From: CAZENU01 sp965222125
GTDB taxonomy: Bacteria > Chloroflexota > Dehalococcoidia > Lucifugimonadales > CAZENU01
NCBI GenBank assembly: GCA_965222125.1
Contig: CBDCTC010000006.1
Location: 992,001-1,056,000 of the forward strand
DNA: 64,000 nt
Direction: 5' to 3'
The notes under the pieces were generated by a model, which was given only the letters and a program-made list of their open reading frames with translations, made no database searches and was not told the origin of the DNA. This document shows, in pieces, positions 35,930 to 45,324 of the stretch (within the stretch, counting starts at the first letter, position 1; every line of letters begins with the position of its first letter). Both the position numbers and the translations under genes were made by a program.

Positions 35930-36161
35930 GGCTCATCACCAACTCGGAGATGGGGCCGGTGGAGGTGTGGGACTACTGCAAGACGGACGAGACGGGCCAG
36001 GGCTGCTCCAGGCGGCCATGAAGCAGATGGCCCTGTCGGCCCGAGGCTACCACCGCGTGCCGAAGGTCGCCCGCACCATAGCCGACCTGGCGGAGTCCGA
36101 CGACATCGGAGTGGCCCACCTGGCCGAGGCCCTGCAGTACCGCCCGTCGGGCTTGGAATAG
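35930..36161 (+). repeat. displaced comM 3' end, copy 3 (degenerate)
   Basis: Corresponds to comM 30923-31155. Text is LITNSEMGPVEVWDYCKTDETGQ, then a 1-bp deletion near 36000, then MKQMALSARGYHRVPKVARTIADLAESDDIGVAHLAEALQYRPSGLE and a stop. Substitutions change protein (N to A, L to P, G to E, W to L), unlike copy 2, so this copy is older or unconstrained. Just upstream (35900-35929) a short stretch resembles the VDVPRV part of comM, implying an internal deletion. Confidence 0.88.
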
Positions 36162-36185
36162 CGAGAATCGGTAGGATCGCATAAG

Positions 36186-36213
36186 TTGCATTAGCGCACA
36201 CCCGTTCTATAGA
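36186..36213 (+). promoter_or_regulatory. promoter of the HD hydrolase gene, probably leaderless
   Basis: TTGCAT (36186-36191), 16-bp spacer, TATAGA (36208-36213). The ATG at 36225 is only 11 nt past the -10, so the transcript would have almost no leader. Confidence 0.45.
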
Positions 36214-36224
36214 ATAGCCGCAAT

Positions 36225-37537
36225 ATGCCTCTGCCAGAGCCCTCCAGCACATTCCGTGACCCGATTCACGGCTATGTCGGGGTATTCGACTGGGAAAACG
36301 AGATTATCGACCAGCCCGTATTCCAGCGTCTCAGACGTATCCGCCAACTGGGCCTGACTTCGTACGTGTATCACGGCGCGGAACATTCTCGGTTCGGCCA
36401 CTCTATCGGAGTCATGCACTTGGCGGGCCGGTTCGCGGGGAAACTGCTGAGGCACCCGGATAACAGGTCCCTCCTCCTGGAAAGACAGGGCTGGTCGACA
36501 GGCGAGTTCGAGTCGAAGGTCGATCAGATCGTTCTGGAAGCCCGGCTCGCCGGCCTGCTCCACGACATTGGGCACTCCCCGTTCTCACACACCGGTGAGG
36601 ACAAACTCTTTGCGACAGGCAAACGGCACGAACACTACGGCGAGAATATCTTACTGTCCCCGGAGCTGGGAATTGGAGACATTGTCGATGGTCAAGCGGA
36701 ACGATGGGGCGTGACTAAGTAAGGAGTGGCTCAACTTATCAGCTATGAGTCAGGGGAATATGAGGTCGGCTTCGTCCGAGAGTTGATCTCGAGCGTTTGG
36801 GACGTTGACAAGATGGACTACTTGCTCCGCGACTCCTTGTACTGCGGTGTTCGATACGGATCATATGATCTGGAAAGGATTGTCGACACCATTACTCTGT
36901 ATGATGACAACCCAGATGGGCTGCTCAGGCTGGGAATTAGGGACGGAGGCCTTCACGCAATAGAGGGGCTTATCCTGGCGAGATACTTCATGTTCACCAG
37001 GTCTATTTCCACGCAGTACGCCGGGCGTACGACCTGATCCTAACCAACTTCATAGCCGAGCTGCTCCAGACAGAACTGGGATCGGGGTGCTATCCGGAAC
37101 AGGTGATGGAATACATTAAATGGAACGACCCCAAGGTCCTGGCAGAAATGCATCACCGTAGGGACGAGAAGGGCAAGAACCTGGCTTGGAAACTTGTCGC
37201 CCGGCAGCACCCCAGGCGAGTGTATGAGACAACCGGCCATGAGGATCCGGTGGTGATAGCCAGCGCGATGCGTAGGCTGCCCGAACGATTGAGCCAACAG
37301 TACCCCACCGTGGAGATCTGGACGGATCAGGCTATAGATCACCCGGAACGATTCAAGATGGGTGATGAGGTCTGGCCCGTGAGACAGAGCAGCGGTAAGT
37401 GGGGCTCTCTCGCCAATCTTTCCAGAGCATTGGCCGGGTTACAAGAAATCCGGCAGTTCAGAGTATATGCCGACGTTGGCAATGACGGCGCACTGGAAGA
37501 CACGATCAACCGCTCTTGCCGCGAGATGATGGCTTGA
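36225..37537 (+). pseudogene. HD-domain phosphohydrolase (dGTPase/YwfO-like), broken by a stop and a frameshift
   Basis: The conserved blocks are all present: FRDPIHGYVGVFDWENEIID, QRLRRIRQLGLTSYVYHGAEHSRFGHSIGVMHLA, LLHDIGHSPFSHTGED (HD metal site), VDKMDYLLRDSLYCGVRYGSYDLERI and, after the shift, VYFHAVRRAYDLILTNF. An in-frame TAA occurs at 36719-36721, and one base is missing near 37000. Intact relatives hydrolyse dNTPs or related phosphates. It is followed at once by a YwgA-like gene, as ywfO-ywgA are in Bacillus subtilis. Expression as separate fragments would not give an active enzyme. Confidence 0.85.
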
Positions 37538-37550
37538 GGGAGGCATTGCA

Positions 37551-38063
37551 ATGAGGGATCAAGAGCTATTGGCGAGGAGACTATCCGTTGTCCAACGAAT
37601 AGTCACATTGTGCGACGATATCGGCAAGACGAAGATTCAGAAACTCACCTATTTCCTACAAGCGTCGGTTGGTGTTCCTCTCATGTATCCCTTCAGAATG
37701 CACTACTACGGACCCTACTCTGATGATCTCGACGGAACCCTTTCTCTCGCACAAATGCTCGGATACATCGACATCAAGCATGATTCCGAGGGCTTTGGTT
37801 ATCACGTAACTCCAGGCCTGGGAAGCGTCGAATACGACCTGCCCACAGACCACATTAGGGAGATCGAGAGGGCAACGGAGATTCTTGGAAGACTCGAGAC
37901 CGCCGATCTTGAGCTCTATGCCACCATTCACTTCATCGGGCGATCTCGAGAGGGGTTACCAAAGGATGAGATCCTGAAAACCGTGGGGCGACTGAAGCCT
38001 AAGTTCTCCAAGGGTACGATCGATCAAGCATATCAGTCCCTCAAGCAGGCTGACCTGATCTAG
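37551..38063 (+). CDS. YwgA-like protein
   Basis: A 170-aa soluble protein with KIQKLTYFLQASVGVPLMYPFRMHYYGPYSDDLDGTLSLAQMLGYIDI, resembling YwgA and, more loosely, the Panacea (DUF4065) antitoxin-like fold. The C-terminal half is helical. It begins 13 bp after the HD gene, with GAGGGAGG upstream of the ATG. The HD/YwgA pairing suggests a two-component enzyme-regulator module; the molecular role is unknown. It remains intact while its partner is broken. Confidence 0.65.
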   Translation: MRDQELLARRLSVVQRIVTLCDDIGKTKIQKLTYFLQASVGVPLMYPFRMHYYGPYSDDLDGTLSLAQMLGYIDIKHDSEGFGYHVTPGLGSVEYDLPTDHIREIERATEILGRLETADLELYATIHFIGRSREGLPKDEILKTVGRLKPKFSKGTIDQAYQSLKQADLI

Positions 38064-38151
38064 CAGAACCACTGGGATCAGTACCTGCTTTCGGAGACGT
38101 TCGCGTAACCGTATTCCTCGCGCGGGTATGACCGGCCGGGGGAATTGGGGA

Positions 38152-38169
38152 GCCCGGGTCCCCCCGGGC
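38152..38169. terminator. GC-rich hairpin downstream of the YwgA-like gene
   Basis: GCCCGGG (38152-38158) and CCCGGGC (38163-38169) form a perfect 7-bp stem with a 4-nt loop. No T-run follows, so it is only a possible terminator. Confidence 0.35.
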
Positions 38170-38245
38170 GTAGGCTGGTCCGGCATGCTACCATCCGCGT
38201 TTCCCGTCGCGCTTGCGGCGGGGGCGCCACTTTGAGGGAGTGGGT

Positions 38246-39993
38246 ATGCTGGAAAGTCTGCGTCTGTACTCAGCGCTCCAAGGGCGCTACCTTAGGCCGT
38301 AGTGGCCCCTGGTGCTGCTGCTCGGCGTGCTGCTCTTCGGCATGACCGGCCTGCAGTTCATGGCGCCCCAGATCGTGCGCCACTTCATCGACCGCGCCGT
38401 CGAGCAGGAGGCGCTCAGGTCCCTGTAACGCGGCGGTCGGCCTCTTCGTCGCGGCCGGCCTGTCCGTCCGGGTGCTGCGGGCGGTCACCGGCTACCTGGG
38501 CCGGGACATCGCCTGGAGGGCCACGAACCGGCTCAGAGCCGACCTGACGCTGCACGTCCTGCGGCTCGACATGGGCTTCCACAACGCCCGGACTCCCGGG
38601 GACCTGCTGGAGCGGATCGACGGCGATATCGAGCGGCTGACCAACTTCTTCTCCCAGTTCTTCATCCAGCTCATGGGGGCGCTTCTGCTTCTGGCCGGGC
38701 TGATCGTCGTCACAAGGCTGGAGGACTGGCGCTTCGGGCTGTCCGTGGCCGTGTTCACCGCCTTCTTCCTGCTATCTCGGATGAGGCTACTCGCCTTCAT
38801 CGTGCCGCTCTGGCAGGTGGAGAGTCAGGCGAGGGCCGAGCTGTACGGATTCCTTGGCGAGCGGCTCTCGGGCGTCCGGGACATCCGCAAGGCCGGCGCG
38901 GTCTCGCTCACGATGGCCCGGTTCTACGAGGTACTGCGAACGCGGCTCTTCTCCTGGCTGAAGGCCTCCATCGTCAGCAGGCTGGCGTGGGGGTTAGTAT
39001 CCGCGTTCAACAGCACGAGGTTCTCGATCGGACTGGCCGTCGGCGCCTACCTGTTCATGCGGGGAGACATCACGATCGGAACGGTCTTCCTGATCTACCA
39101 GTACCTGGAGCTGCTCTGGGTGCCGATCAACTCGATCTTCCGGGAGTTCGAAGACCTCCAGATGGCTGGCGCCAGCATACGGCGCGTCAAGGAGCTGCTG
39201 GACACGAAGGCGACGGTCGAGGACGGGCATGGTGCGGACCTGCCGGCGGGCCCGCTCGGCGTGGAGTTCAATAGCGTCTCGTTCGCCTACGGGCCGGGGG
39301 TTACGGTGCTGGAGGACGTGTCGTTCCGGCTGGAGCCCGGGGAGGTCGCTGGGCCTGCTCGGCCGCACCGGCAGCGGCAAGACAACGATGCCGCGCCTGC
39401 TGTTCCGCTTCTACGACCCGGACCGGGGCGAGGTGACGCTGGGCGGCGCGGACCTCAGGCGGATGCCGTTGAAGGCCCTGCGCGGCCGCGTGGGGCTGGT
39501 GACGCAGGAGGTGCAGCTCTTTCAGGCGTCGGTGCGGGACAACCTCACGTTCTTCGACCGCGGCGTCCCGGACAGGAGGATTGAGTCGACGCTGCACGAG
39601 CTGGGCCTGGGCCCGTGGTACGGGGCACTGCCGAGCGGGCTCGACACAGAGCTGGCGGCGGGCGGCGGCCAGCTCTCGGCCGGGGAGGCGCAGCTTCTGG
39701 CCTTCACGCGCGTCTTCCTCAAGGACCCCGACTGCGTGGTGCTCGACGAGGCGTCGTCGCGGCTCGATCCCGCGACCGAGAGGCTGATCGAGACGGCTGT
39801 GCGGCGGCTCCTCCGCGACCGGACTGCGGTCATAATCGCCCATCGGCTGTCGACCGTTCAGCAGCTCGACCGGATCATGATCATCCAGGACGGGCGCGTC
39901 CAGGAGCAGGGCCCTCGCGAGGCGCTGGCCGCCGACCCCTCCTCGCGCTTCGCCGGCCTTCTCAGGACCGGACTCGAGGAGGCGCTGTCTTGA
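38246..39993 (+). pseudogene. ABC exporter half-transporter 1, with one stop and two frameshifts
   Basis: The ATG at 38246 follows GAGGGAGTGGGT. The frame hits TAG at 38300-38302 (codon 19), shifts near 38428 after EALRSL, and shifts again near 39345 just before the Walker A motif GLLGRTGSGKTT. Otherwise it is a normal exporter: six-helix membrane domain (DIAWRATNRLRADLTLHVLRLDMGFHN) and an ATPase with LSAGEAQLLAF as a variant signature, Walker B VVLDEASSRLD and H-loop IIAHRLSTV. It is the partner of the next gene. Three lesions would abolish function unless some are sequencing errors. Confidence 0.85.
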
Positions 39994-41783
39994 ACACGAC
40001 TCCGTACCTGCTGAGGCTGGCCTGGCGCGGCGCGCCTGTGCTGGGGCTCGCCGGCCTCTTCGCGCTGCTCGAGTGGGGGTTCGTAGTTCCCTACGGGCTT
40101 CTCATGCGTGCGATCTTCGACACGATCACCGGGGAGGCGGCCGCGGGTCTCAACGTCTGGACGCTGATAGCGATCCTGACCGTCGTGAACTGGTTCACTC
40201 TGATCGTTGTGAGGCCGGTCGAGGGCATATCGAGGCATTTCCTCCAAGGTCTGCTGGAGGGCCGTCTCCAGAGGAACCTGATCGAGACCCTCCTCGAGAG
40301 CCGGCCCACGGCGACCGGCATCAGCGCCGTCGGCATGCTCAACCGGTTCAGGGACGACGTGGAGGCGTTGACGTCGCCAGTGCTCCAACTGGCGACCATA
40401 TTCGCAGTGACCGTGTCCGGCGCCGCTTCTATCTACATAATGGCGACGATCGACCCGCTGATCACCGTGGTCGCGCTGCTTCCCGGGGTGCTGGTCTTCG
40501 GCTTCACCAAGGCGGTCGGCGGCCGGATCGACGCCGTCCGCCGGCGGACCCGGCAGACGACGGGCCAGGTCTCGTCCTCCCTGGGCGAGTTCCTGGGCGC
40601 CGTCCAGGCCATCCAGGTGGCGAACGCCGAAGAGCGCGCAGTGGAACACTTCCAGAACCTGAGCGCCGGGCGGCGCACAGCCGACCTGAAGGAGGGCATC
40701 CTCGATGGCCTCATGCGCTCCGTGAACGGCAGCACGGTCGTCGTCACGACGGCCATACTACTGGCCTTGGCGGCGCCGCTCATGCGAGACGGCTCGTTCA
40801 CCGTCGGCGACTTCGCGCTGTTCGTCACCATGATCGGCGGGACCCACATGACCTCCCTGATGCAGGAGCTGGGCGAATTCCTGGCGGCGCTGCGGCGGTC
40901 CCGGGTCTCCCTGGAACGGCTGGTCGAGATGGTCCCGGAGTCGCCGCCGCGGACGGTGGTGCGGGGCGGCTCGCTGCACGTGCGGGGCCCGATCCCGGAG
41001 GAGCGCTACCCGGTCAAGACCGCCGAGCACCGGCTCGAGTCGGTCGAGCTGGACAGCCTGACGTACAGGCATGCGGAGTCCGGGCGTGGCATCGAGGGCG
41101 TCAGCCTGACGGTACCCCGAGGGTCGTTCGTCGTGGTCACGGGAAGGATCGGCTCGGGCAAGACGACGCTCGTGGAGGTGCTGCTCGGTCTGCTGCCGCC
41201 GGATGACGGCGAGATCAGGCTGAACGGCAGGCCCGTCGACAATCCTTGGGACGTGTTCGCGCCGCCCCTGTGCGCCTACACCCCGCAGACGCCGTGGCTC
41301 TTCAGCGACAAGCTCCGCGCCAACATCCTCATGGGCCTCGGCGCCAGCGATGCAGAGCTGGAAGCGGCGGTGCGGCTGGGCGTGATGGAGGAGGACATGG
41401 ACTCCCTGGAGGCCGGGCTGGAGACGGTCGTCGGCCCGAGGGGCGTTCGCCTTTCGGGCGGACAGGTACAGCGAACGGCCGCGGCGAGGATGTTCGTCAG
41501 AGAGCCCAAGCTTCTCGTATTCGACGACCTCTCCAGCGCCCGCGACGTCGAGACCGAGCAACGACTGTGGGATCGGCTGTTCGCGCTGCCTGAGACGACC
41601 GCGCTCGTCGTGTCGCACCGCCGCGCTGCCTACGGGCGCGCCGACAGGATCGTGGTGCTGAAGGACGGAGGCGTCGACGCGGAAGGCAAGCTGGACGACC
41701 TGCTCAGGGAGTCGGAGGAGATGCGCAGGCTGTGGGCGGGAGACGTTCAGGCCGAAGACGAAGGCCGCCCCGAGGCAGGATAG
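39990..41783 (+). CDS. ABC exporter half-transporter 2 (ATPase/permease)
   Basis: A 597-aa membrane-spanning half with an exporter-type membrane domain (residues ~15-300) and a C-terminal ATPase: Walker A GRIGSGKTTLVEVLLG, signature LSGGQVQRTAAARMF. The Walker B reads LLVFDDLSSA, with Asp where the catalytic Glu normally lies, and the H-loop is VVSHRR. One degenerate site is common in heterodimeric exporters, and the partner keeps the Glu. It starts at TTG overlapping the stop of half 1 (TTGA). The substrate is unknown. Confidence 0.9.
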   Translation: MNTTPYLLRLAWRGAPVLGLAGLFALLEWGFVVPYGLLMRAIFDTITGEAAAGLNVWTLIAILTVVNWFTLIVVRPVEGISRHFLQGLLEGRLQRNLIETLLESRPTATGISAVGMLNRFRDDVEALTSPVLQLATIFAVTVSGAASIYIMATIDPLITVVALLPGVLVFGFTKAVGGRIDAVRRRTRQTTGQVSSSLGEFLGAVQAIQVANAEERAVEHFQNLSAGRRTADLKEGILDGLMRSVNGSTVVVTTAILLALAAPLMRDGSFTVGDFALFVTMIGGTHMTSLMQELGEFLAALRRSRVSLERLVEMVPESPPRTVVRGGSLHVRGPIPEERYPVKTAEHRLESVELDSLTYRHAESGRGIEGVSLTVPRGSFVVVTGRIGSGKTTLVEVLLGLLPPDDGEIRLNGRPVDNPWDVFAPPLCAYTPQTPWLFSDKLRANILMGLGASDAELEAAVRLGVMEEDMDSLEAGLETVVGPRGVRLSGGQVQRTAAARMFVREPKLLVFDDLSSARDVETEQRLWDRLFALPETTALVVSHRRAAYGRADRIVVLKDGGVDAEGKLDDLLRESEEMRRLWAGDVQAEDEGRPEAG

Positions 41784-41859
41784 AACAACTGCGGTGTGAC
41801 CGACCCTGGGATCGCCGACTTGAGGTCGCCGCGGTCGGCCAGACCGCTCGTGAGCGAGC

Positions 41860-42825
41860 TTACGCGTCGGACTCGACGTCGTAGGCCAGGTCGAAGACGC
41901 GCTGAGGCCGCCAGTCGCCGGCGGAGGCGTCGAACGAGATGATCGCTAAGAAGCGACCGTCGGTCGAGTAGACGCGGCACTGCTCGTCCGTGCCCAGGAA
42001 CGGCATGCGCAGCGACCCGGCGAGCGGCCGGCCGTGCCTGAGGCGGTCCTCCACCTGCCGGCTCACGATGGCCGCAGGCATCTTCCCCACGACGACGTCC
42101 GGCGGCTGTACGCACTCGCGCCAGGTGCCGTCTTCGAACCGGCTCTCGGCCTCGTCTACGCCCATGGCGTCCTCCAGCCTGAGGGGCCCGCTTCTGAGAC
42201 GAGTCAGCGAGCTTAGATGCCCGCCGCAGCCCAGATGTCGGCCGAGGTCGTAAGCGAGCGACCTCATGTAGAAGCCGCGCCCGCAGGTGACCTCCACCGT
42301 CGCCGCCGCGGGCGCCCAATCGACGAGACTGATTTCGATCACCTCGACCCGCCGGGGCTCGCGGTCGACCTCTATCCCGGACCGGGCGAGATCGTACAGC
42401 CGCTTGCCGCCCTTCTTCAGCGCCGAGAACATCGGCGGGACCTGGTCGATCACGCCGTGGAAGGAGGCCAGGGAGTCTTCGACATCCTGTGCCGAGACCG
42501 TCGACGCGTCCTTTCGAGCCGTCACAGTCCCCACCGAGTCGTACGTGTCCGTCTCGACGCCCAGCTCGATCGTGCAGCGGTACTCCTTCGTGCCGTCGAC
42601 CAGGTACTCCATCATCCTCGTGGCCTGACCGAGGCAGATCGGTATCACGCCGGTCGCGACCGGGTCCAGGGTCCCGCCGTGGCCGACACGCTTGACGTTG
42701 CTGGCGCGCTTTATCCGGCGGACGACGTCCATACTGGTGGAGCCGGCGGGCTTGTCGATGTTCAGGATTCCGGACACCGCTCCGGCGGCGGACTGCGCCT
42801 TGGCCGCCCCCTTCATCCGAGTCAC
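41860..42825 (-). CDS. truB: tRNA pseudouridine(55) synthase
   Basis: A 321-aa enzyme that makes pseudouridine 55 in the T-loop of tRNAs. Catalytic Asp54 is in VGHGGTLDPVATGV. The KEYRCTIELGVETDTYDSVG and YVRSLAYDLG-like GFYMRSLAYDLGRHLG motifs are present, with a PUA-like C-terminus. The start overlaps the rbfA stop by 4 bp. It is the last gene of the nusA-rnpM-infB-rbfA-truB operon. Confidence 0.96.
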   Translation of the reverse strand: MTRMKGAAKAQSAAGAVSGILNIDKPAGSTSMDVVRRIKRASNVKRVGHGGTLDPVATGVIPICLGQATRMMEYLVDGTKEYRCTIELGVETDTYDSVGTVTARKDASTVSAQDVEDSLASFHGVIDQVPPMFSALKKGGKRLYDLARSGIEVDREPRRVEVIEISLVDWAPAAATVEVTCGRGFYMRSLAYDLGRHLGCGGHLSSLTRLRSGPLRLEDAMGVDEAESRFEDGTWRECVQPPDVVVGKMPAAIVSRQVEDRLRHGRPLAGSLRMPFLGTDEQCRVYSTDGRFLAIISFDASAGDWRPQRVFDLAYDVESDA

Positions 42826-43187
42826 GACTCTTTCCCAGGCCCGTCAGCAGGCCTCACGCGGGATATGAGGCTGAGCACGTCGGACCCGGTCTCTATCGAC
42901 TCGTCGAGTCGGAATTCCACGGCCGGTACGCTTCTCAGCGTCACCCGTCCGCGCAATCGCCGGTGCACGAAGCCCGCGGCAGACTTCAGCGCCCTCATGG
43001 AGCCGACCTTGGCGTCCTCGTCCCCCAACACGCTGACGTACACCCGCGCGCTGCCCAGATCGGGGGAGGCGTCGACGCGCACCACGCTGACCATCTCGCC
43101 CAGCCTTGGGTCGCGTAGATCCTCCGCCAGGACGCTGCTGATCGCCTGTTGCAGAACGACGTTGACACGATCGATGCGGCGCGACAT
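42822..43187 (-). CDS. rbfA: 30S ribosome-binding factor
   Basis: A 121-aa KH-like protein needed for late 30S maturation and cold adaptation. It has the family start RIDRVNVVLQQAISSVLAEDLRDPRLG, the core VVRVDASPDLGSARVYVSVLG and the end VPAVEFRLDESIETG. Translationally coupled with truB; about 40 bp follow infB. Confidence 0.95.
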   Translation of the reverse strand: MSRRIDRVNVVLQQAISSVLAEDLRDPRLGEMVSVVRVDASPDLGSARVYVSVLGDEDAKVGSMRALKSAAGFVHRRLRGRVTLRSVPAVEFRLDESIETGSDVLSLISRVRPADGPGKES

Positions 43188-43229
43188 CCGGCCCCCTTAG
43201 CCGCCGATAGCGGTAAAGCGAGCTACCGG

Positions 43230-45005
43230 CTATTCGACCTGTCGAGAGACGTGGGACTCCAGAACGTCGCCCTCCAGTAAATCGCGGAAGCCTTCAAGGA
43301 CGATGCCTCCCTCGTTGCCGGAGGCCACCTCACGTACGTCGTCGCGGAAATGCTTGAGGCTGGCGATCTCACCGGCGAACAGCTTCCGGCCGCTCCGGGT
43401 CACGTGTATCTCGGCCCTGCGGGTGATCCGCCCGTCGTTGACGAAGATACCCGCGACCTTGACGCCCCGTCCGAGTTGGAAGATGGCCCGTACCGTGGCG
43501 TAGCCCTCCACAATGTCCTCTACCACCGGGGCCAGCAGGCCCGAGAGCGCCATCCTGATGTCGTCGATCAGGTTGTAGATGACGTCGTAGTACCTGACGT
43601 CGACGCCCTCCTGATTGGCGAAGGCGCGAGCGCCGTGCTGAGGCTCGCTGCGGAAGCCGACGATTACGGCGTTGGAGGCCGACGCCAGCATGACGTCGCT
43701 CTCGGTAATGCTGCCGGTCGCTATGTGGATCAGGTTGACGCGCGTATCGTCGGTCCTGAGGCCCTCGAGGACGCTCCTGATCGCGTCGATGCTGCCCTGT
43801 ACGTCGGTCTTGACGATCAGGTCCAGCGCCATTACTTCGCCGGACTCGATCTTGGCGTGCACGTCCTCCAGGGTCACTCCGCTGACCCGGTTCGACTGAG
43901 CCCGCTCGTCCTCCCAGTCGTCGACCATGGCGCGCGCAGTCTTTTCGTCCGGGGCAATTTCGAAGGACTGGCCCGCCGGGGGCAATCCGTCAAGCCCGAG
44001 TATCTCGACCGGTGTCGAGGGGCCGCATTTCCTGATCCGGTCGCCGTTTTCGTCCAGCATGGCTTTGATGCGTCCGCGGGCGCCGCCGGCTACGACTATG
44101 TTGCCGGTCTCGAGCGTGCCGGTCTGGACCAGGACGGTCGAGACCGGCCCTCGACTCCTGTCCATTCTGGCTTCTACCACGACGCCCTTGGCCTCCCTGT
44201 TCGGGTTGGCCTTCAGCTCCGCGACTTCGGACGCGACGAGGATGTTGGCGAGCAGGTCGTCGATGCCCTCCTTCCTGAGAGCGGAGACCGGGACCGAGAT
44301 CACGTCGCCTCCCCAGTCCTCGACTATCAGGTCGTGCTCGGACAGTTGACGCTTGACGCGTTCGGGATCGGCGTTGGGCCGATCGACCTTGTTGATGGCG
44401 ACGATAATGGGCACGTCGGCCGCTTTGACGTGGTTGATGGCCTCGACCGTCTGCGGCATCACGCCGTCGTCGGCCGCGACGACTAGGACCGCCACGTCCG
44501 TGACCCGGGCGCCCCTGGCGCGCATCTCGGTGAACGCCTCGTGCCCCGGCGTGTCCAGGAACGTGACGACGTTGTCTCCGTGCGACGCCTGATAGGCGCC
44601 GATGTGCTGCGTGATCCCGCCCGCTTCGCTGTCCACGACGTTGGTATTCCTGATCGCGTCCAGCAGCGTCGTCTTGCCGTGGTCCACGTGGCCGAGGATC
44701 GTGACGACCGGGGGCCGAATCTCAAGGTATTCGGTCTCGTCCGGCGTGATGACGACCGAACCCGGCGCCTCCTCCGACTCCTCCAGCTGTTCCACCGGGA
44801 AGCCGAAGGACCGGGCGATCACGGACGCCGTTTCGAACTCGATCACGTCGTTGATCGCAAGCATGTGGCCGGCGCGCATCAACTGCTTGATGACGTCGAT
44901 GGCCCCCATGCGCATCAGCGCGGCCAGATCGCCAACGGTGATGGCTTCCGGCAGACTGATCGGCGCGGGGGTTGCCGTTTTAGTTTCTCTTTGTCGCGTT
45001 GTCAT
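43230..45005 (-). CDS. infB: translation initiation factor IF-2
   Basis: A 591-aa GTPase that brings initiator tRNA to the 30S subunit. GTP motifs are GHVDHGKTTLLDAI (about residue 105), DTPGHEAF and NKVD. It has a short N-terminal IF2_N domain (EAITVGDLAALMRMGAIDVIKQLMRAGHM) but lacks the long, charged N-terminal extension of enterobacterial IF-2, as in many Gram-positive-type and Chloroflexota genomes. Domains II-IV end with LKHFRDDVREVASGNEGGIVLEGFRDLLEGD. Confidence 0.96.
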   Translation of the reverse strand: MTTRQRETKTATPAPISLPEAITVGDLAALMRMGAIDVIKQLMRAGHMLAINDVIEFETASVIARSFGFPVEQLEESEEAPGSVVITPDETEYLEIRPPVVTILGHVDHGKTTLLDAIRNTNVVDSEAGGITQHIGAYQASHGDNVVTFLDTPGHEAFTEMRARGARVTDVAVLVVAADDGVMPQTVEAINHVKAADVPIIVAINKVDRPNADPERVKRQLSEHDLIVEDWGGDVISVPVSALRKEGIDDLLANILVASEVAELKANPNREAKGVVVEARMDRSRGPVSTVLVQTGTLETGNIVVAGGARGRIKAMLDENGDRIRKCGPSTPVEILGLDGLPPAGQSFEIAPDEKTARAMVDDWEDERAQSNRVSGVTLEDVHAKIESGEVMALDLIVKTDVQGSIDAIRSVLEGLRTDDTRVNLIHIATGSITESDVMLASASNAVIVGFRSEPQHGARAFANQEGVDVRYYDVIYNLIDDIRMALSGLLAPVVEDIVEGYATVRAIFQLGRGVKVAGIFVNDGRITRRAEIHVTRSGRKLFAGEIASLKHFRDDVREVASGNEGGIVLEGFRDLLEGDVLESHVSRQVE

Positions 45006-45026
45006 GACTTCGATTGAGCCGACGGA

Positions 45027-45311
45027 CTACCCGTCCCTGCGAAGCTCGCAGAGCGCCGAATCGATCCGGGCCCAGTCTTCCTCCTCACTTCGTCTACGTA
45101 ATGCGTGATCGAGACGGCTCTTCCTCAGCGGTTCGTCGGAGCATCGGCCGTCGGCGCATACGTAGGCACCGCGGCCGGCCAGCTTGCCCGTCGGGTCGAC
45201 TGTTACCGCTCCGTCGGGCACCGCCACAATGCGCAGAAGGTCCGCTTTGCCCGTCTTGCGGCCACAGACGACGCAACTCCGGAGCGGCGTGTGTCGCGTC
45301 CGTGCCCTCAT
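45027..45311 (-). CDS. rnpM: YlxR/RnpM family RNA-binding protein
   Basis: A 94-aa protein of the YlxR family, which binds RNA and modulates RNase P. The family signature RHTPLRSCVVCGRKTGKADLLRIVAVPDG and GRGAYVCADGRC is visible with its Cys pair. The ATG at 45311 is 13 bp beyond the nusA stop; longer extensions would overlap nusA heavily. Usual position between nusA and infB. Confidence 0.93.
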   Translation of the reverse strand: MRARTRHTPLRSCVVCGRKTGKADLLRIVAVPDGAVTVDPTGKLAGRGAYVCADGRCSDEPLRKSRLDHALRRRSEEEDWARIDSALCELRRDG

Positions 45312-45324
45312 GCCGGTGCGCTCG

